Below are positions 54,036-62,661 of a DNA stretch of 64,000 nucleotides, in pieces. Each line of letters opens with the position of its first letter. Within the stretch, counting starts at the first letter, position 1. The notes under the pieces were generated by a model, which ran no database searches, was not told the DNA's origin, and worked only from the letters and a program-made list of their open reading frames with translations. The position numbers were made by a program, and so were the translations under genes. The stretch is from Lachnospiraceae bacterium (GTDB lineage: Bacteria; Bacillota; Clostridia; Lachnospirales; Lachnospiraceae): contig JAFUNC010000002.1 in assembly GCA_017473115.1 (NCBI GenBank), positions 89,218-153,217 on the forward strand, in the 5' to 3' direction.

Positions 54036-55628
54036 ATGAAGAAAAATTTATTTAAAATAGTGATTATACTCGTATGTTTTGCCTTTGTTCTGATTGTAGC
54101 AATCAAAGAGCCGGAGGTATCATTCGGAGACCAAACAGAGCCGGAAGCCGAAACGGAAGACGAGAGTATGGTTCCGGAACCTTCCGATACAACAGAAACT
54201 GATGCATTACCGATTGAACTTGTAAACAATCCGGACCTGAGAATTCTGATTACTACCGATGATTTCAGCAGGGATATACATGATAAAGTCAAGGTTTCTT
54301 CCAATAAGGATTTTCAGTTGTTAGGAGAGGACGGAACTGTTTTTGCAGATTATAATGCGTGGGAAATAATTGATTTGGACAGTTTTCGGTTGGAAACAGG
54401 AGAAACATTGATTTTTAAAGGCGAAGGAAAGATATCCATCCCTTCATTGAAGCGAATGCAGGGGACTCCGGAATACTACGGAAGCCTGCAGATTTACAAA
54501 GAGGAGGAAGGGTTTTGCATTATCAATATTGTTCCTATGGAGAAGTATTTGCTTACGGTGGTCCCCAGTGAAATGCCCTCTGCTTATCCCTTGGAAGCAT
54601 TGAAAGCACAGGCGGTTTGCGCAAGAAGTTATGCTTACCACTATGTTGTGAATGAACCCGGCTTACCTCATGGCGCACATATGAATGACAGTACGGATTA
54701 TCAGGTGTATAATAATATTCAGGAGACGGAAAGTACCAATCTTGCAGTAAAAGAAACCGAGGGGATACTTTTGACCAGGGATGAACTTCCGGTTTCCACA
54801 TATTTCTTTTCTACTTCTTGCGGGTTTACCACAAATGAAACGGTTTGGAAAGAGTATTTTAACGGAGAAGAGTGGCAGGATGGTCAAATGCCTCAAGTTG
54901 CTTATAAAGCCGGGAGCCCCAAAGTACATTCCGATGTAGTGTTTGAACCCGTGGCAGTGGCACAACCTCCGGCGGTGGAAGCAATCAGTACCGATTCCGG
55001 AGTTGGTCTTTTATATACGCCGGAAGCCTTGGCAAGAGAAGATAATTTCAGAGCATATATTACGTCGGACATAAAAGATTTTTTGGAAGCGGAAGAACAA
55101 TGGTATCGATGGACATATCAAGGTATCATATCGGCAGATACGATAGAAGAGCGACTGCTTGCCAGATATGAGGCGAGACCGGATTTGATTCTTACGTTTG
55201 ACCAAAAGAAAGACATTTATGTAAACCAAGAGATTGATAAAATCGGTAAAATAACAAATATAGAAGTGATAAAAAGATTACCCGGTGGTGTGGCAGATGA
55301 ACTTTTGATTGAAACAACGAAGGATACTTATCTTGTAATCGGAGAATATAATATACGATATGTATTATCTGACGGCGAATCGGAGATTGTACGTAATGAC
55401 GGTTCTGTGGTTGCTGTATCAAATTTACTTCCCAGTGCATACTTTATCATAGAACCTGAATTTGCATCTTCAGACAACGGTGAAACGATTACATTGCTTG
55501 GCGGAGGTTACGGTCATGGTGTGGGTATGTCACAGAACGGGGCACGACAGGCCGCTCTGCAGGGAATGACTTATGAAGAAATTCTGGAACTGTTTTATCA
55601 TGGTCTGGAACTGAAGAAAGCAAACTGA
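54036..55628 (+). CDS. spoIID: Stage II sporulation protein D (SpoIID/LytB domain)
   Basis: A 530-residue protein with an N-terminal membrane segment (LFKIVIILVCFAFVLIVAI), then an acidic Glu/Asp/Thr linker. The SpoIID domain starts around residue 155: VVPSEMPSAYPLEALKAQAVCARSYAYHYV has the catalytic Glu; the C-terminal LGGGYGHGVGMSQNGA is the other signature. SpoIID is a lytic transglycosylase acting with SpoIIP in engulfment. It is longer than the ~340-residue Bacillus protein because of the linker and an insert of ~130 residues before the C-terminal motif, so a LytB-like vegetative role is an alternative. Confidence 0.88.
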   Translation: MKKNLFKIVIILVCFAFVLIVAIKEPEVSFGDQTEPEAETEDESMVPEPSDTTETDALPIELVNNPDLRILITTDDFSRDIHDKVKVSSNKDFQLLGEDGTVFADYNAWEIIDLDSFRLETGETLIFKGEGKISIPSLKRMQGTPEYYGSLQIYKEEEGFCIINIVPMEKYLLTVVPSEMPSAYPLEALKAQAVCARSYAYHYVVNEPGLPHGAHMNDSTDYQVYNNIQETESTNLAVKETEGILLTRDELPVSTYFFSTSCGFTTNETVWKEYFNGEEWQDGQMPQVAYKAGSPKVHSDVVFEPVAVAQPPAVEAISTDSGVGLLYTPEALAREDNFRAYITSDIKDFLEAEEQWYRWTYQGIISADTIEERLLARYEARPDLILTFDQKKDIYVNQEIDKIGKITNIEVIKRLPGGVADELLIETTKDTYLVIGEYNIRYVLSDGESEIVRNDGSVVAVSNLLPSAYFIIEPEFASSDNGETITLLGGGYGHGVGMSQNGARQAALQGMTYEEILELFYHGLELKKAN

Positions 55629-55668
55629 TTTCAGGGATAAAAGCATAAAATACGAAAGGATGAACGGA

Positions 55669-56493
55669 ATGAAAGAATCGTGTAAACAGGCAATTGGTAA
55701 TGTAAGACGTTTTACGAGGGCCTTTAAAACAGCCCAGGTGACAACTTATGCCTCCAGTGCGGCATTTTACATATTTTTATCTATCATTCCCATTATTGTG
55801 CTTTTATTTACCATTGTACCCTATACACCTTTGACGCAGGAGGGGGTATTGAAGGTACTGTTGGAAATTCTTCCGGATTCTTTGGATTCTTTTACAACAG
55901 GAATTGTTGCTGAGGTTTACGACAAGAATATAGCAATCTTATCCGTATCGGCAGTGGTGCTTCTTTGGTCGGCATCCAAAGGAATGCAGGCGATTACATT
56001 AGGATTGAATTCCATTAACGGTGTAAAAGAAACGCGAAATTTTGTGTTATTACGTTTAGAGGCATGTTTGTATACGGTAATTTTACTGGTGCTTATGATT
56101 CTTTCTTTGGGTCTGTTTATCTTTGGCAGTTTTATTATGGATCGTTTGGTATTATGGATGCATGTTGATCGAATTTATCAGGTGTTGGTGGATTGGCGTT
56201 TTCTGGTGGAATGGATTTTTTATGCGATTCCGATTACTTTTTTATATGCATGGGTACCAAACCGCAGAACAAAACCTCATAAAATGTGGAGGGGTGCGGC
56301 ATTTACAGGTGTAACCTGGACCTTGTTTTCTTATGCGTTTTCTTTATATTTAAGTATTTTTCCGGCGTTTTCCATTTATGGAAGTCTGACAACGGTTATT
56401 ATTACCATGTTTTGGCTCTTTGTTGCTATGAATATATTGTTTTTGGGAGCCTTGATTAATGTATTTTGGAACAATAGTGAGAAAAAAGCCTGA
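55669..56493 (+). CDS. yihY: YihY/BrkB-family membrane protein
   Basis: A 274-residue protein with about six membrane segments. Typical motifs are TYASSAAFYIFLSIIPIIVLLF near the start, KGMQAITLGLNSI and WRGAAFTGVTWTLFSYAFSLYLS. Formerly thought to be RNase BN, the family is now of uncertain function. The ATG at 55669 has GAAAGGA eight bases upstream; an ATG nine bases earlier is directly on that site. It follows spoIID after 41 bases. Confidence 0.85.
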   Translation: MKESCKQAIGNVRRFTRAFKTAQVTTYASSAAFYIFLSIIPIIVLLFTIVPYTPLTQEGVLKVLLEILPDSLDSFTTGIVAEVYDKNIAILSVSAVVLLWSASKGMQAITLGLNSINGVKETRNFVLLRLEACLYTVILLVLMILSLGLFIFGSFIMDRLVLWMHVDRIYQVLVDWRFLVEWIFYAIPITFLYAWVPNRRTKPHKMWRGAAFTGVTWTLFSYAFSLYLSIFPAFSIYGSLTTVIITMFWLFVAMNILFLGALINVFWNNSEKKA

Positions 56494-56521
56494 AATACGT
56501 AAATTTTTCCGTATTTATAAG

Positions 56522-56550
56522 TTGACAGAACTGAAAACATTCATTAAAAT
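56522..56550 (+). promoter_or_regulatory. SigA-type promoter of the T-box-pheST unit
   Basis: TTGACA (56522-56527), 17 bases, then TAAAAT (56545-56550). Predicted start near 56557, just before the T-box. Confidence 0.8.
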
Positions 56551-56559
56551 ATGGATTTA

Positions 56560-56820
56560 GAAGTGAAAAATAAAGGCAGTGAAGGTGTTGAGTAGATTGC
56601 TTGTTTCGTGCAGAGAGAGGAGGTCGTCGGCTGGAAGCCCCCTTACGTTCAGGAAGTAATTGAAGTTCCCACCGGAGCCGGTTTCCCCAAGCGCAGGTGA
56701 GTAAGGAAGCCCGTGTAAGACGCGTTAAGTTGTAATGAGTGTCCTTAATTGGAAAATAGGGTGGTACCGCGGAATTGAAGTTTCGTCCCTTGTCATTTTA
56801 TGACAAGGGACTTTTTTTGT
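56560..56820 (+). promoter_or_regulatory. T-box riboswitch, phenylalanine type
   Basis: The conserved T-box AGGGTGGTACCGCG lies at 56758-56771. A long structured Stem I region precedes it, and a terminator GTCCCTTGTCA / TGACAAGGGAC with T run follows at 56785-56818. The antiterminator competes with this hairpin. Uncharged tRNA-Phe would bind and allow transcription into pheST. Two TTC triplets (in ACGTTCAGG and AAGTTCCC) could be the specifier; I could not decide which without folding. Boundaries of the 5' end are approximate. Confidence 0.9.
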
Positions 56821-56853
56821 CCGATTTGCTTCATTGTGTGTTTGCGTATGATG

Positions 56854-57003
56854 AGCGTATGGATTATTTTATATTCCAACAGAACACGCTCTCGCTCGGT
56901 TGAATACGTAACAGTACTAAACTCGCAGTGCATTGCATTTCTGCTCGTTAAGTGCTGACGCATTCAAAACGGTTCTTTATGGAATAAAAATATCCATACT
57001 GCT
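56854..57003. repeat. Structured palindromic repeat, copy 2, inside the pheST leader
   Basis: A 150-base element between the T-box terminator and pheS. The outer arm TATGGAT / ATCCATA replaces the GGAAGAAT / ATTCTTCC arm of copy 1 yet still pairs. The middle strand TATTTTATATTCCAACAGAA and the reverse half GGTTCTTTATGGAATAAAA are the same as copy 1. The inner stem reads TTGAATACGT / ACGCATTCAA (one mismatch), AGTACT / AGTGCT, GCAG / CTGC, with loop TGCATTGCATTT identical. Read-through transcripts of pheST must contain the hairpin, so it might affect expression; no test possible here. Confidence 0.85.
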
Positions 57004-57099
57004 AGTTAGTTTATTGAAACACAATGAACCAAATCGTCGTAATAGAAATAGTAATTTGCAAGTACATTCAGTGACGAATTAATATATGGAGGAAGAGAA

Positions 57100-58119
57100 A
57101 TGAAAGAGACATTACAGGCAATTGAAGCCAAAGCTCTGGAGCAGATTAAGCAGGGCGACACCTTGGACAAGTTAAACGAAGTCAAAGTTGCTTATCTTGG
57201 TAAAAAAGGTGAATTAACAGCTGTTTTAAAAGGTATGAAGGACGTATCTCCGGAAGACAGACCTAAGGTTGGTCAGATGGTGAACGATACCAGAGCAGTG
57301 ATTGAAGAAGCATTGGATAAGGCAATCAAGGCTTTGGAAGCAGAATTGATGGAGGCAAAATTAAAGGAAGAAGTAATCGACGTAACACTTCCTGCCAAGA
57401 AGCCTGAAATCGGTCACAGACATCCTAACACCATTGCTTTGGAAGAAGTTGAACGTATCTTCGTAGGTATGGGTTATGAAGTTGTGGAAGGTCCCGAAAT
57501 CGAAAAGGATTATTATAACTTTGAAGCATTGAATATTCCTGCGGATCATCCCGCAAAGGACGAACAGGATACCTTTTATATCAATTCCGATATTCTTCTT
57601 CGTACACAGACTTCATCTGTTCAGGTGCACGTAATGGAGAATCAAAAGCCTCCCATTCGTATGATTGCGCCCGGTAGAGTATTCCGTGCTGATGAAGTGG
57701 ATGCAACCCATTCGCCTTCCTTCCATCAGATTGAAGGCCTCGTAATTGATAAAAATGTAACATTTGCAGACTTAAAAGGAACTCTTGCTGAGTTTGCGAA
57801 GGAATTGTTCGGGGAGGAAACCAAGGTTAAATTCAGACCTCATCATTTCCCCTTCACAGAGCCTTCTGCGGAAATGGACGTTACCTGCTTTAAGTGCGGT
57901 GGTTCCGGTTGCCGTTTCTGTAAAGGTTCCGGCTGGATTGAGATTCTTGGTTGCGGTATGGTACATCCCAGAGTTCTTACCATGTGTGGCATCGACCCTA
58001 AGGAATACACCGGTTTTGCTTTCGGTGTAGGTTTGGAACGTATCGCATTGTTAAAATATGAAATCGACGATATGCGTCTTTTATATGAAAACGATATCCG
58101 TTTCTTGAAGCAGTTTTAA
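57100..58119 (+). CDS. pheS: Phenylalanyl-tRNA synthetase alpha subunit
   Basis: A 339-residue class II synthetase subunit. N-terminal coiled coil (~1-85), then the catalytic core: DATHSPSFHQIEGL (motif 2 region) and FAFGVGLERIALLKY (motif 3). A Cys-rich insert CFKCGGSGCRFCKGSGW with four Cys, likely metal-binding, sits before LGCGMVHP, as in many clostridial PheS. Expression is expected to be under T-box control. pheT follows 22 bases later. Confidence 0.97.
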   Translation: MKETLQAIEAKALEQIKQGDTLDKLNEVKVAYLGKKGELTAVLKGMKDVSPEDRPKVGQMVNDTRAVIEEALDKAIKALEAELMEAKLKEEVIDVTLPAKKPEIGHRHPNTIALEEVERIFVGMGYEVVEGPEIEKDYYNFEALNIPADHPAKDEQDTFYINSDILLRTQTSSVQVHVMENQKPPIRMIAPGRVFRADEVDATHSPSFHQIEGLVIDKNVTFADLKGTLAEFAKELFGEETKVKFRPHHFPFTEPSAEMDVTCFKCGGSGCRFCKGSGWIEILGCGMVHPRVLTMCGIDPKEYTGFAFGVGLERIALLKYEIDDMRLLYENDIRFLKQF

Positions 58120-58141
58120 TGGATAAAAGGAGGAAAAAAAG

Positions 58142-60562
58142 ATGAATACAGCCCTTTCGTGGATTAAAGCATATGTTCCCGAGTTAGAGTGCACCGACCA
58201 GGAGTACTGTGATGCAATGACTTTAAGCGGAACCAAAGTAGAAGGTTTTGAGCGTTTGGACAAGAACCTTGATAAAATTTATGTCGGTGAAATTCTTTCT
58301 ATCGAAAGACATCCCGATGCAGACAAGTTGATTATTTGTCAGGTGGATATCGGAACTGAAAAGTTACAGATTGTAACCGGTGCGCCTAATGTAAAAGTAG
58401 GAGATAAGGTACCTGTTGTTATTGACGGCGGTAAAGTGGCAGGCGGTCATGACGGCGGTCCTTTGCCTGAAGAAGGTATTGTGATTAAGAACGGTAAACT
58501 TCGCGGAATCGATTCTTACGGTATGATGTGTTCCATCGAAGAACTTGGAAGCGACAGAAATATGTATCCTGAAGCACCCGAATACGGTATTTACATTTTC
58601 CCTGCCGATACGAAGGTAGGAGCAGATGCCATTGAAGAATTAGGTCTTCGTGACACTGTTTTTGAATATGAAATTACTTCAAACCGTGTAGACTGCTACA
58701 GTGTTCTTGGTATTGCAAGAGAAGCGGCAGCGACTTTTAGAAAGCCTTTCGTTGCTCCTGAAGTAGTGGTAAAAGAAAACGGCGAAAAGATTGAAGATTA
58801 CATCAGCGTTAAAGTAGAAGATACAGACCTTTGCCCCAGATACTGTGCAAGAGTTTGTACAAATATTAAAATCGGACCTTCACCCAAGTGGATGCAGAGA
58901 AGATTGGCAGCAAGCGGTATCCGTCCTATCAACAATTTGGTTGACATAACAAACTATGTAATGGAAGAATACGGACAGCCTATGCATGCTTTTGATTTAT
59001 CAACAATTGAAGGCAACACTATTATTGTAAAAAGAGCAAAAGACGGTGAAGAATTCCAGACTTTAGACGGTCAGATGAGAACTTTGGATTCAGAAATGCT
59101 TATGATTAATGATGCAAACAGAGCAATCGGTATTGCAGGTATCATGGGTGGCGAAAATTCCAAGATTTCTGATGATGTGAAGACAGTTGTATTTGAAGCG
59201 GCTGCTTTTAACGGTCCTAACATCCGTAAGTCTGCTAAAAGACTTGGCCTTAGAACCGATGCGAGCGGTAAGTTTGAAAAGGGTGTAGATCCTTACAATG
59301 CAGAAGCGGCGATCAACAGAGCCTGCCAGTTGGTTCAGGAATTGGGCTGTGGTGAAGTTGTAAGCGGTATGATTGACGTAAGCGTGGAATTACCCGCTGC
59401 AAGAAGAATTGCTTTTGAGCCGGAAAGAATCAATGGATTACTTGGTACAGATGTATCCGAAGAAGAAATGAAGGAAATTTTTGCCCGCATTGAATTAACA
59501 TTGGACGAGGCAACAAACGAGTTGATTATTCCTTCTTTCCGTCAGGATTTGGAAGGTTTTGCGGATATCGCAGAAGAAATTGCAAGATTTTATGGTTATG
59601 ATAAAATTCCTGTATCCTTACCGAAGGGTGAGGCAACTGCCGGTAAATTATCTTATAAGCTTCGTATTGAACAGAAGGCACGTGAGATTGCAGAGTTCTG
59701 CGGTTTCTCACAGGGCATGACCTATTCTTTCGAAAGTCCCAAGGTATTTGATAAACTTTTACTTCCTGCAGATGCAAAAGAAAGAGAAGCAATCACAATT
59801 TCAAATCCTTTAGGAGAAGACTTCTCAATTATGAGAACGATTTCCTTAAACGGAATGCTTACTTCTTTGGCAACCAACTATAACAGAAGAAATAAAGACG
59901 TTAAATTATATGAGCAGGGCAATATCTACATTGCAAAGAGCTTACCTTTGACAGAACTTCCCGAAGAAAGAATGCAGATGACCTTCGGTTCTTACGGTGA
60001 GGGAGATTTCTTCAGCATGAAGGGTGTATTGGAAACCTTCTTTGAGTCAGTTGGTATGAAAGAAAAAGTAGAATACGATCCTAACGCAGGCAAGAGTTTC
60101 TTACATCCCGGGCGTCAGGCTAGCGTAATTTATAAGGGCGTTGTACTTGGTTACTTGGGTGAAGTACATCCTATGGTTTGTGCAAACTATGACTTAAAGG
60201 GTAAGGTTTATGTGGCAGTGCTTGATATGCCTAACGTAATTCCTTTTACAACCTACGACAGAAAGTACGAAGGCATTGCGAAATTCCCCGCAGTGACACG
60301 TGACATCAGTATGGTAGTGCCCAAGAATATTCTTGCAGGCGATATCGAAAAGATGCTTGCGCAGCGCGGCGGTAAAATCCTTGAAAGCTACAGACTCTTC
60401 GATATTTACGAAGGCGAGCAGATTGAAGCAGGCTTTAAGTCTATGGCATATGCACTCAGCTTCCGCGATAAGACCAAGACTTTGCAGGAAGAAGAAGTTG
60501 CAGGTGCAATGAAGAAGATTATGAACGGACTGACAAGTTTGGGAATTGAACTTAGAAAATAA
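58142..60562 (+). CDS. pheT: Phenylalanyl-tRNA synthetase beta subunit
   Basis: An 806-residue subunit with the tRNA-binding domain at ~40-150 (ADKLIICQVDIGTEKLQIVTGAPN), the B3/B4 editing domain (SNRVDCYSVLGIAREAAATF; YGQPMHAFDL), B5 (DLEGFADIAEEIARFYGYD) and the C-terminal anticodon-binding domain (KFPAVTRDISMVVP). It joins PheS in an alpha2beta2 enzyme. Normal length. Terminator follows 11 bases after the stop. Confidence 0.97.
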   Translation: MNTALSWIKAYVPELECTDQEYCDAMTLSGTKVEGFERLDKNLDKIYVGEILSIERHPDADKLIICQVDIGTEKLQIVTGAPNVKVGDKVPVVIDGGKVAGGHDGGPLPEEGIVIKNGKLRGIDSYGMMCSIEELGSDRNMYPEAPEYGIYIFPADTKVGADAIEELGLRDTVFEYEITSNRVDCYSVLGIAREAAATFRKPFVAPEVVVKENGEKIEDYISVKVEDTDLCPRYCARVCTNIKIGPSPKWMQRRLAASGIRPINNLVDITNYVMEEYGQPMHAFDLSTIEGNTIIVKRAKDGEEFQTLDGQMRTLDSEMLMINDANRAIGIAGIMGGENSKISDDVKTVVFEAAAFNGPNIRKSAKRLGLRTDASGKFEKGVDPYNAEAAINRACQLVQELGCGEVVSGMIDVSVELPAARRIAFEPERINGLLGTDVSEEEMKEIFARIELTLDEATNELIIPSFRQDLEGFADIAEEIARFYGYDKIPVSLPKGEATAGKLSYKLRIEQKAREIAEFCGFSQGMTYSFESPKVFDKLLLPADAKEREAITISNPLGEDFSIMRTISLNGMLTSLATNYNRRNKDVKLYEQGNIYIAKSLPLTELPEERMQMTFGSYGEGDFFSMKGVLETFFESVGMKEKVEYDPNAGKSFLHPGRQASVIYKGVVLGYLGEVHPMVCANYDLKGKVYVAVLDMPNVIPFTTYDRKYEGIAKFPAVTRDISMVVPKNILAGDIEKMLAQRGGKILESYRLFDIYEGEQIEAGFKSMAYALSFRDKTKTLQEEEVAGAMKKIMNGLTSLGIELRK

Positions 60563-60573
60563 TATTTATGATA

Positions 60574-60606
60574 AAAAGAGGCAAGGAGACTTGTCTCTTT
60601 TGCTTT
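60574..60606 (+). terminator. Terminator of pheST
   Basis: AAAAGAGGCAAG / CTTGTCTCTTTT (one G-T pair) with a four-base loop, followed by GCTTTT. Confidence 0.75.
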
Positions 60607-60649
60607 TAGGGGAAGATTTTTATCGTATAGTTGAAAATCAATTCTTTCA

Positions 60650-60679
60650 TTGCTAATTTTACCCATTTTAGGCTATAAT
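60650..60679 (+). promoter_or_regulatory. Likely promoter of the M18 aminopeptidase gene
   Basis: TTGCTA (60650-60655), 18 bases, then perfect TATAAT (60674-60679), about 55 bases before the start codon. Confidence 0.5.
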
Positions 60680-60734
60680 ATAAAACAGTGAGAGATTAAG
60701 AAAGGAGCGACGTTTCGACGTCTGATTTTAAAAT

Positions 60735-62147
60735 ATGGAAAATAAAAATGTTTGGACTACTTATAATAAGCGTCAGTTAAAAGAGTTGGAAACTTTAAAT
60801 GCAGATTATATGCAGTTTTTGACTGAGTGCAAGACTGAGCGCGAATGCGTGGATTACATCGTAACAGAAATGGAAGAACAGGGTTATGTGGAACTCGGTA
60901 AATTGATTAAGGAAAACAAAACCTTACAGCCCGGTGATAAGATTTACACTGTGAATATGAACAAGTCCTTGATTATGTTGCAGATTGGTAAGGCGCCTTT
61001 GGAAGAGGGTATCAATATCCTTGGTGCGCATATTGATTCTCCCCGTATGGACATTAAGCAGAATCCTTTGTATGAAGATGGCGGTTTGGCTTATCTTGAC
61101 ACACATTACTACGGCGGTATCAAGAAGTACCAGTGGGTAACCATTCCCTTGGCTTTGCATGGTGTGGTAGTAAAGAAGGACGGCACAACTATTTTAATTA
61201 ATGTAGGTGATAAAGAAGGCGACCCTGTATTTTTTATCTCGGATTTATTGATTCACTTGTCTGCAGAACAACTTGAAAAGAAGGCTGCAAAGGTAATTGA
61301 GGGTGAGGCTTTGGATATTGTAATCGGAAGCAGACCTTACGTGGACGAAGACAAGAAGAAAAAAGACAAAGAAGATAAGGCTGAGAAAGAAGCCGTTAAG
61401 AAGAGCATTTTAAAAATTTTAAAAGATTACTATGATATGGAAGAAGAAGACTTCCTTTCTGCGGAATTGGAAGTGGTTCCTGCCGGAAAAGCATACGAGG
61501 CAGGTTTTGATCGCAGTATGATTATGGCATACGGCCAGGATGACAGAGTGTGCGCTTTCCCTTCTTACCGCGCAATGTTTGCAGTGGAAGAGTTAGAGAA
61601 GACCGCTTGCTGTATCTTAGTAGATAAGGAAGAAATCGGTAGTGTCGGTGCGACCGGTATGCAGTCTATGTTCTTTGAAAACACTATGGCAGAAGTGATG
61701 AATCTCTGCGGTGATTACAATGAATTAAAACTTCGCAGATGTTTGGCAAATTCCAATATGCTTTCTTCTGACGTAAGTTCCGCTTTTGATCCTTCTTATG
61801 CATCAAGTTTTGATAAAAAGAACGTGGCTTATTTAGGAAAAGGTATGGTGCTTTGTAAGTTTACCGGTGCGAGAGGTAAGTCCGGTTCTAATGATGCTAA
61901 TGCGGAGTATTTAGGCAAACTTCGTGGTATTTTTGATAAGGATAAGGTTGCTTTCCAACTTGCAGAACTTGGTAAGGTTGATTTGGGCGGTGGCGGAACC
62001 ATCGCATACATTCTTGCAAAGTATGGTATGAATGTTATCGACTGTGGTGTGGCTGTGCTTAATATGCATGCGCCTTATGAAGTAACAAGTAAAGCCGATG
62101 TGTATGAGACTTACAGAGGCTATATCAGTTTCATTAAGAATGCGTAA
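60735..62147 (+). CDS. M18-family aminopeptidase
   Basis: A 470-residue zinc peptidase of M18 type (aspartyl/neutral aminopeptidase). ILGAHIDSPRMDI holds the first metal-binding His-x-Asp, KEEIGSVGATGMQS the catalytic Glu pair, GQDDRVCAF the bridging Asp and LNMHAPYEVTSKADV the last metal His. It removes N-terminal acidic or neutral residues in the cytoplasm. A Lys/Asp-rich insert (KKKDKEDKAEKEAVKK, around residue 210) is atypical. It ends directly before the promoter of the antisense RNA described next. Confidence 0.9.
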   Translation: MENKNVWTTYNKRQLKELETLNADYMQFLTECKTERECVDYIVTEMEEQGYVELGKLIKENKTLQPGDKIYTVNMNKSLIMLQIGKAPLEEGINILGAHIDSPRMDIKQNPLYEDGGLAYLDTHYYGGIKKYQWVTIPLALHGVVVKKDGTTILINVGDKEGDPVFFISDLLIHLSAEQLEKKAAKVIEGEALDIVIGSRPYVDEDKKKKDKEDKAEKEAVKKSILKILKDYYDMEEEDFLSAELEVVPAGKAYEAGFDRSMIMAYGQDDRVCAFPSYRAMFAVEELEKTACCILVDKEEIGSVGATGMQSMFFENTMAEVMNLCGDYNELKLRRCLANSNMLSSDVSSAFDPSYASSFDKKNVAYLGKGMVLCKFTGARGKSGSNDANAEYLGKLRGIFDKDKVAFQLAELGKVDLGGGGTIAYILAKYGMNVIDCGVAVLNMHAPYEVTSKADVYETYRGYISFIKNA

Positions 62148-62154
62148 ATAGATA

Positions 62155-62183
62155 TTGTAAATATAGAATTGTTATGCTAGAAT
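62155..62183 (+). promoter_or_regulatory. Promoter of the antisense (antitoxin) RNA
   Basis: TTGTAA (62155-62160), 17 bases, then TAGAAT (62178-62183) with TGC directly before it as extended -10. The start is predicted near 62190. Confidence 0.7.
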
Positions 62184-62189
62184 AAGTCT

Positions 62190-62279
62190 AACAAAGAGTG
62201 GTACTAAGTTGACCTCTCTGCGTTAGTGTTTGGTTAAAAAATAACCGCGTACCTTGGCTGAGGGGCGGTTATTTTTTTT
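62190..62279 (+). ncRNA. Candidate antisense RNA antitoxin
   Basis: About 90 nt with no reading frame. It overlaps the 3' half of the small minus-strand toxin gene and ends in a perfect 13-bp stem ATAACCGC-type hairpin (62236-62248 with 62265-62277, 16-base loop) and T run. The arrangement, an RNA transcribed opposite the toxin's 3' end, is that of RatA, SR4 or SR5 in Bacillus type I systems. Confidence 0.65.
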
Positions 62280-62368
62280 GCTTTAAAGCATATCTGGATG
62301 ACCAGGCTAATGAGGGCTATAAGAAACAAACCAACTTGAATCAAGTTTTCGTATGTAACATAGTTCAT
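62234..62368 (-). CDS. Small hydrophobic type I toxin candidate (holin-like/TxpA-BsrG type)
   Basis: A 44-residue peptide too short for routine calling. It starts MNYVTYENLIQVGLF, has one membrane segment of about 18 residues (LIQVGLFLIALISLVIQI), then basic FKAKK and a tail ending in AVIF. This is the layout of putative holin-like toxins in Firmicutes (TxpA/BsrG-like). An excellent ribosome binding site, AAAGGGGGTG, lies eight bases upstream of ATG but can be covered by CCCCTTCT (62391-62398) in a hairpin. The last codons run through the arm and T run of the antisense RNA terminator, which reads symmetrically on this strand. No homologue search was possible. Confidence 0.75.
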   Translation of the reverse strand: MNYVTYENLIQVGLFLIALISLVIQICFKAKKITAPQPRYAVIF

Positions 62369-62661
62369 AGCTAACACCCCCTTTCTTCGCAGAAGGGGCA
62401 ACCGTTCCCACTTGAAGGTACTATAGCATTTTTATAATGAAAAAGATATAGTTGCGGGATGAAATGTTGTATGAATAAAAAATGGCCTTTGGAAGGTGGA
62501 AAGGCTAGAATATATGTGGCTTTGAGGGAGATTTGGAAAAGCAATGTGACGAAAAGTTTGTGAAAGGTGATGAATCGCTTGTTTTTTTATTACTCGAATG
62601 CTAGAATAATAAAGCATTTTACAAATAATCTTTTTACTATATATAAAAGAAGGAAACAATT
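62369..62661. other. Intergenic region with toxin promoter and leader
   Basis: 293 bases. It contains the toxin leader (62369-62413), with the SD-sequestering hairpin at 62378-62398, and on the minus strand an extended -10 TGCTATAGT (62428-62420) with no good -35. From ~62430 to 62661 I see only AT-rich sequence and the AAGAAGGAAAC ribosome binding site of queA; no gene or clear hairpin. Confidence 0.5.
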
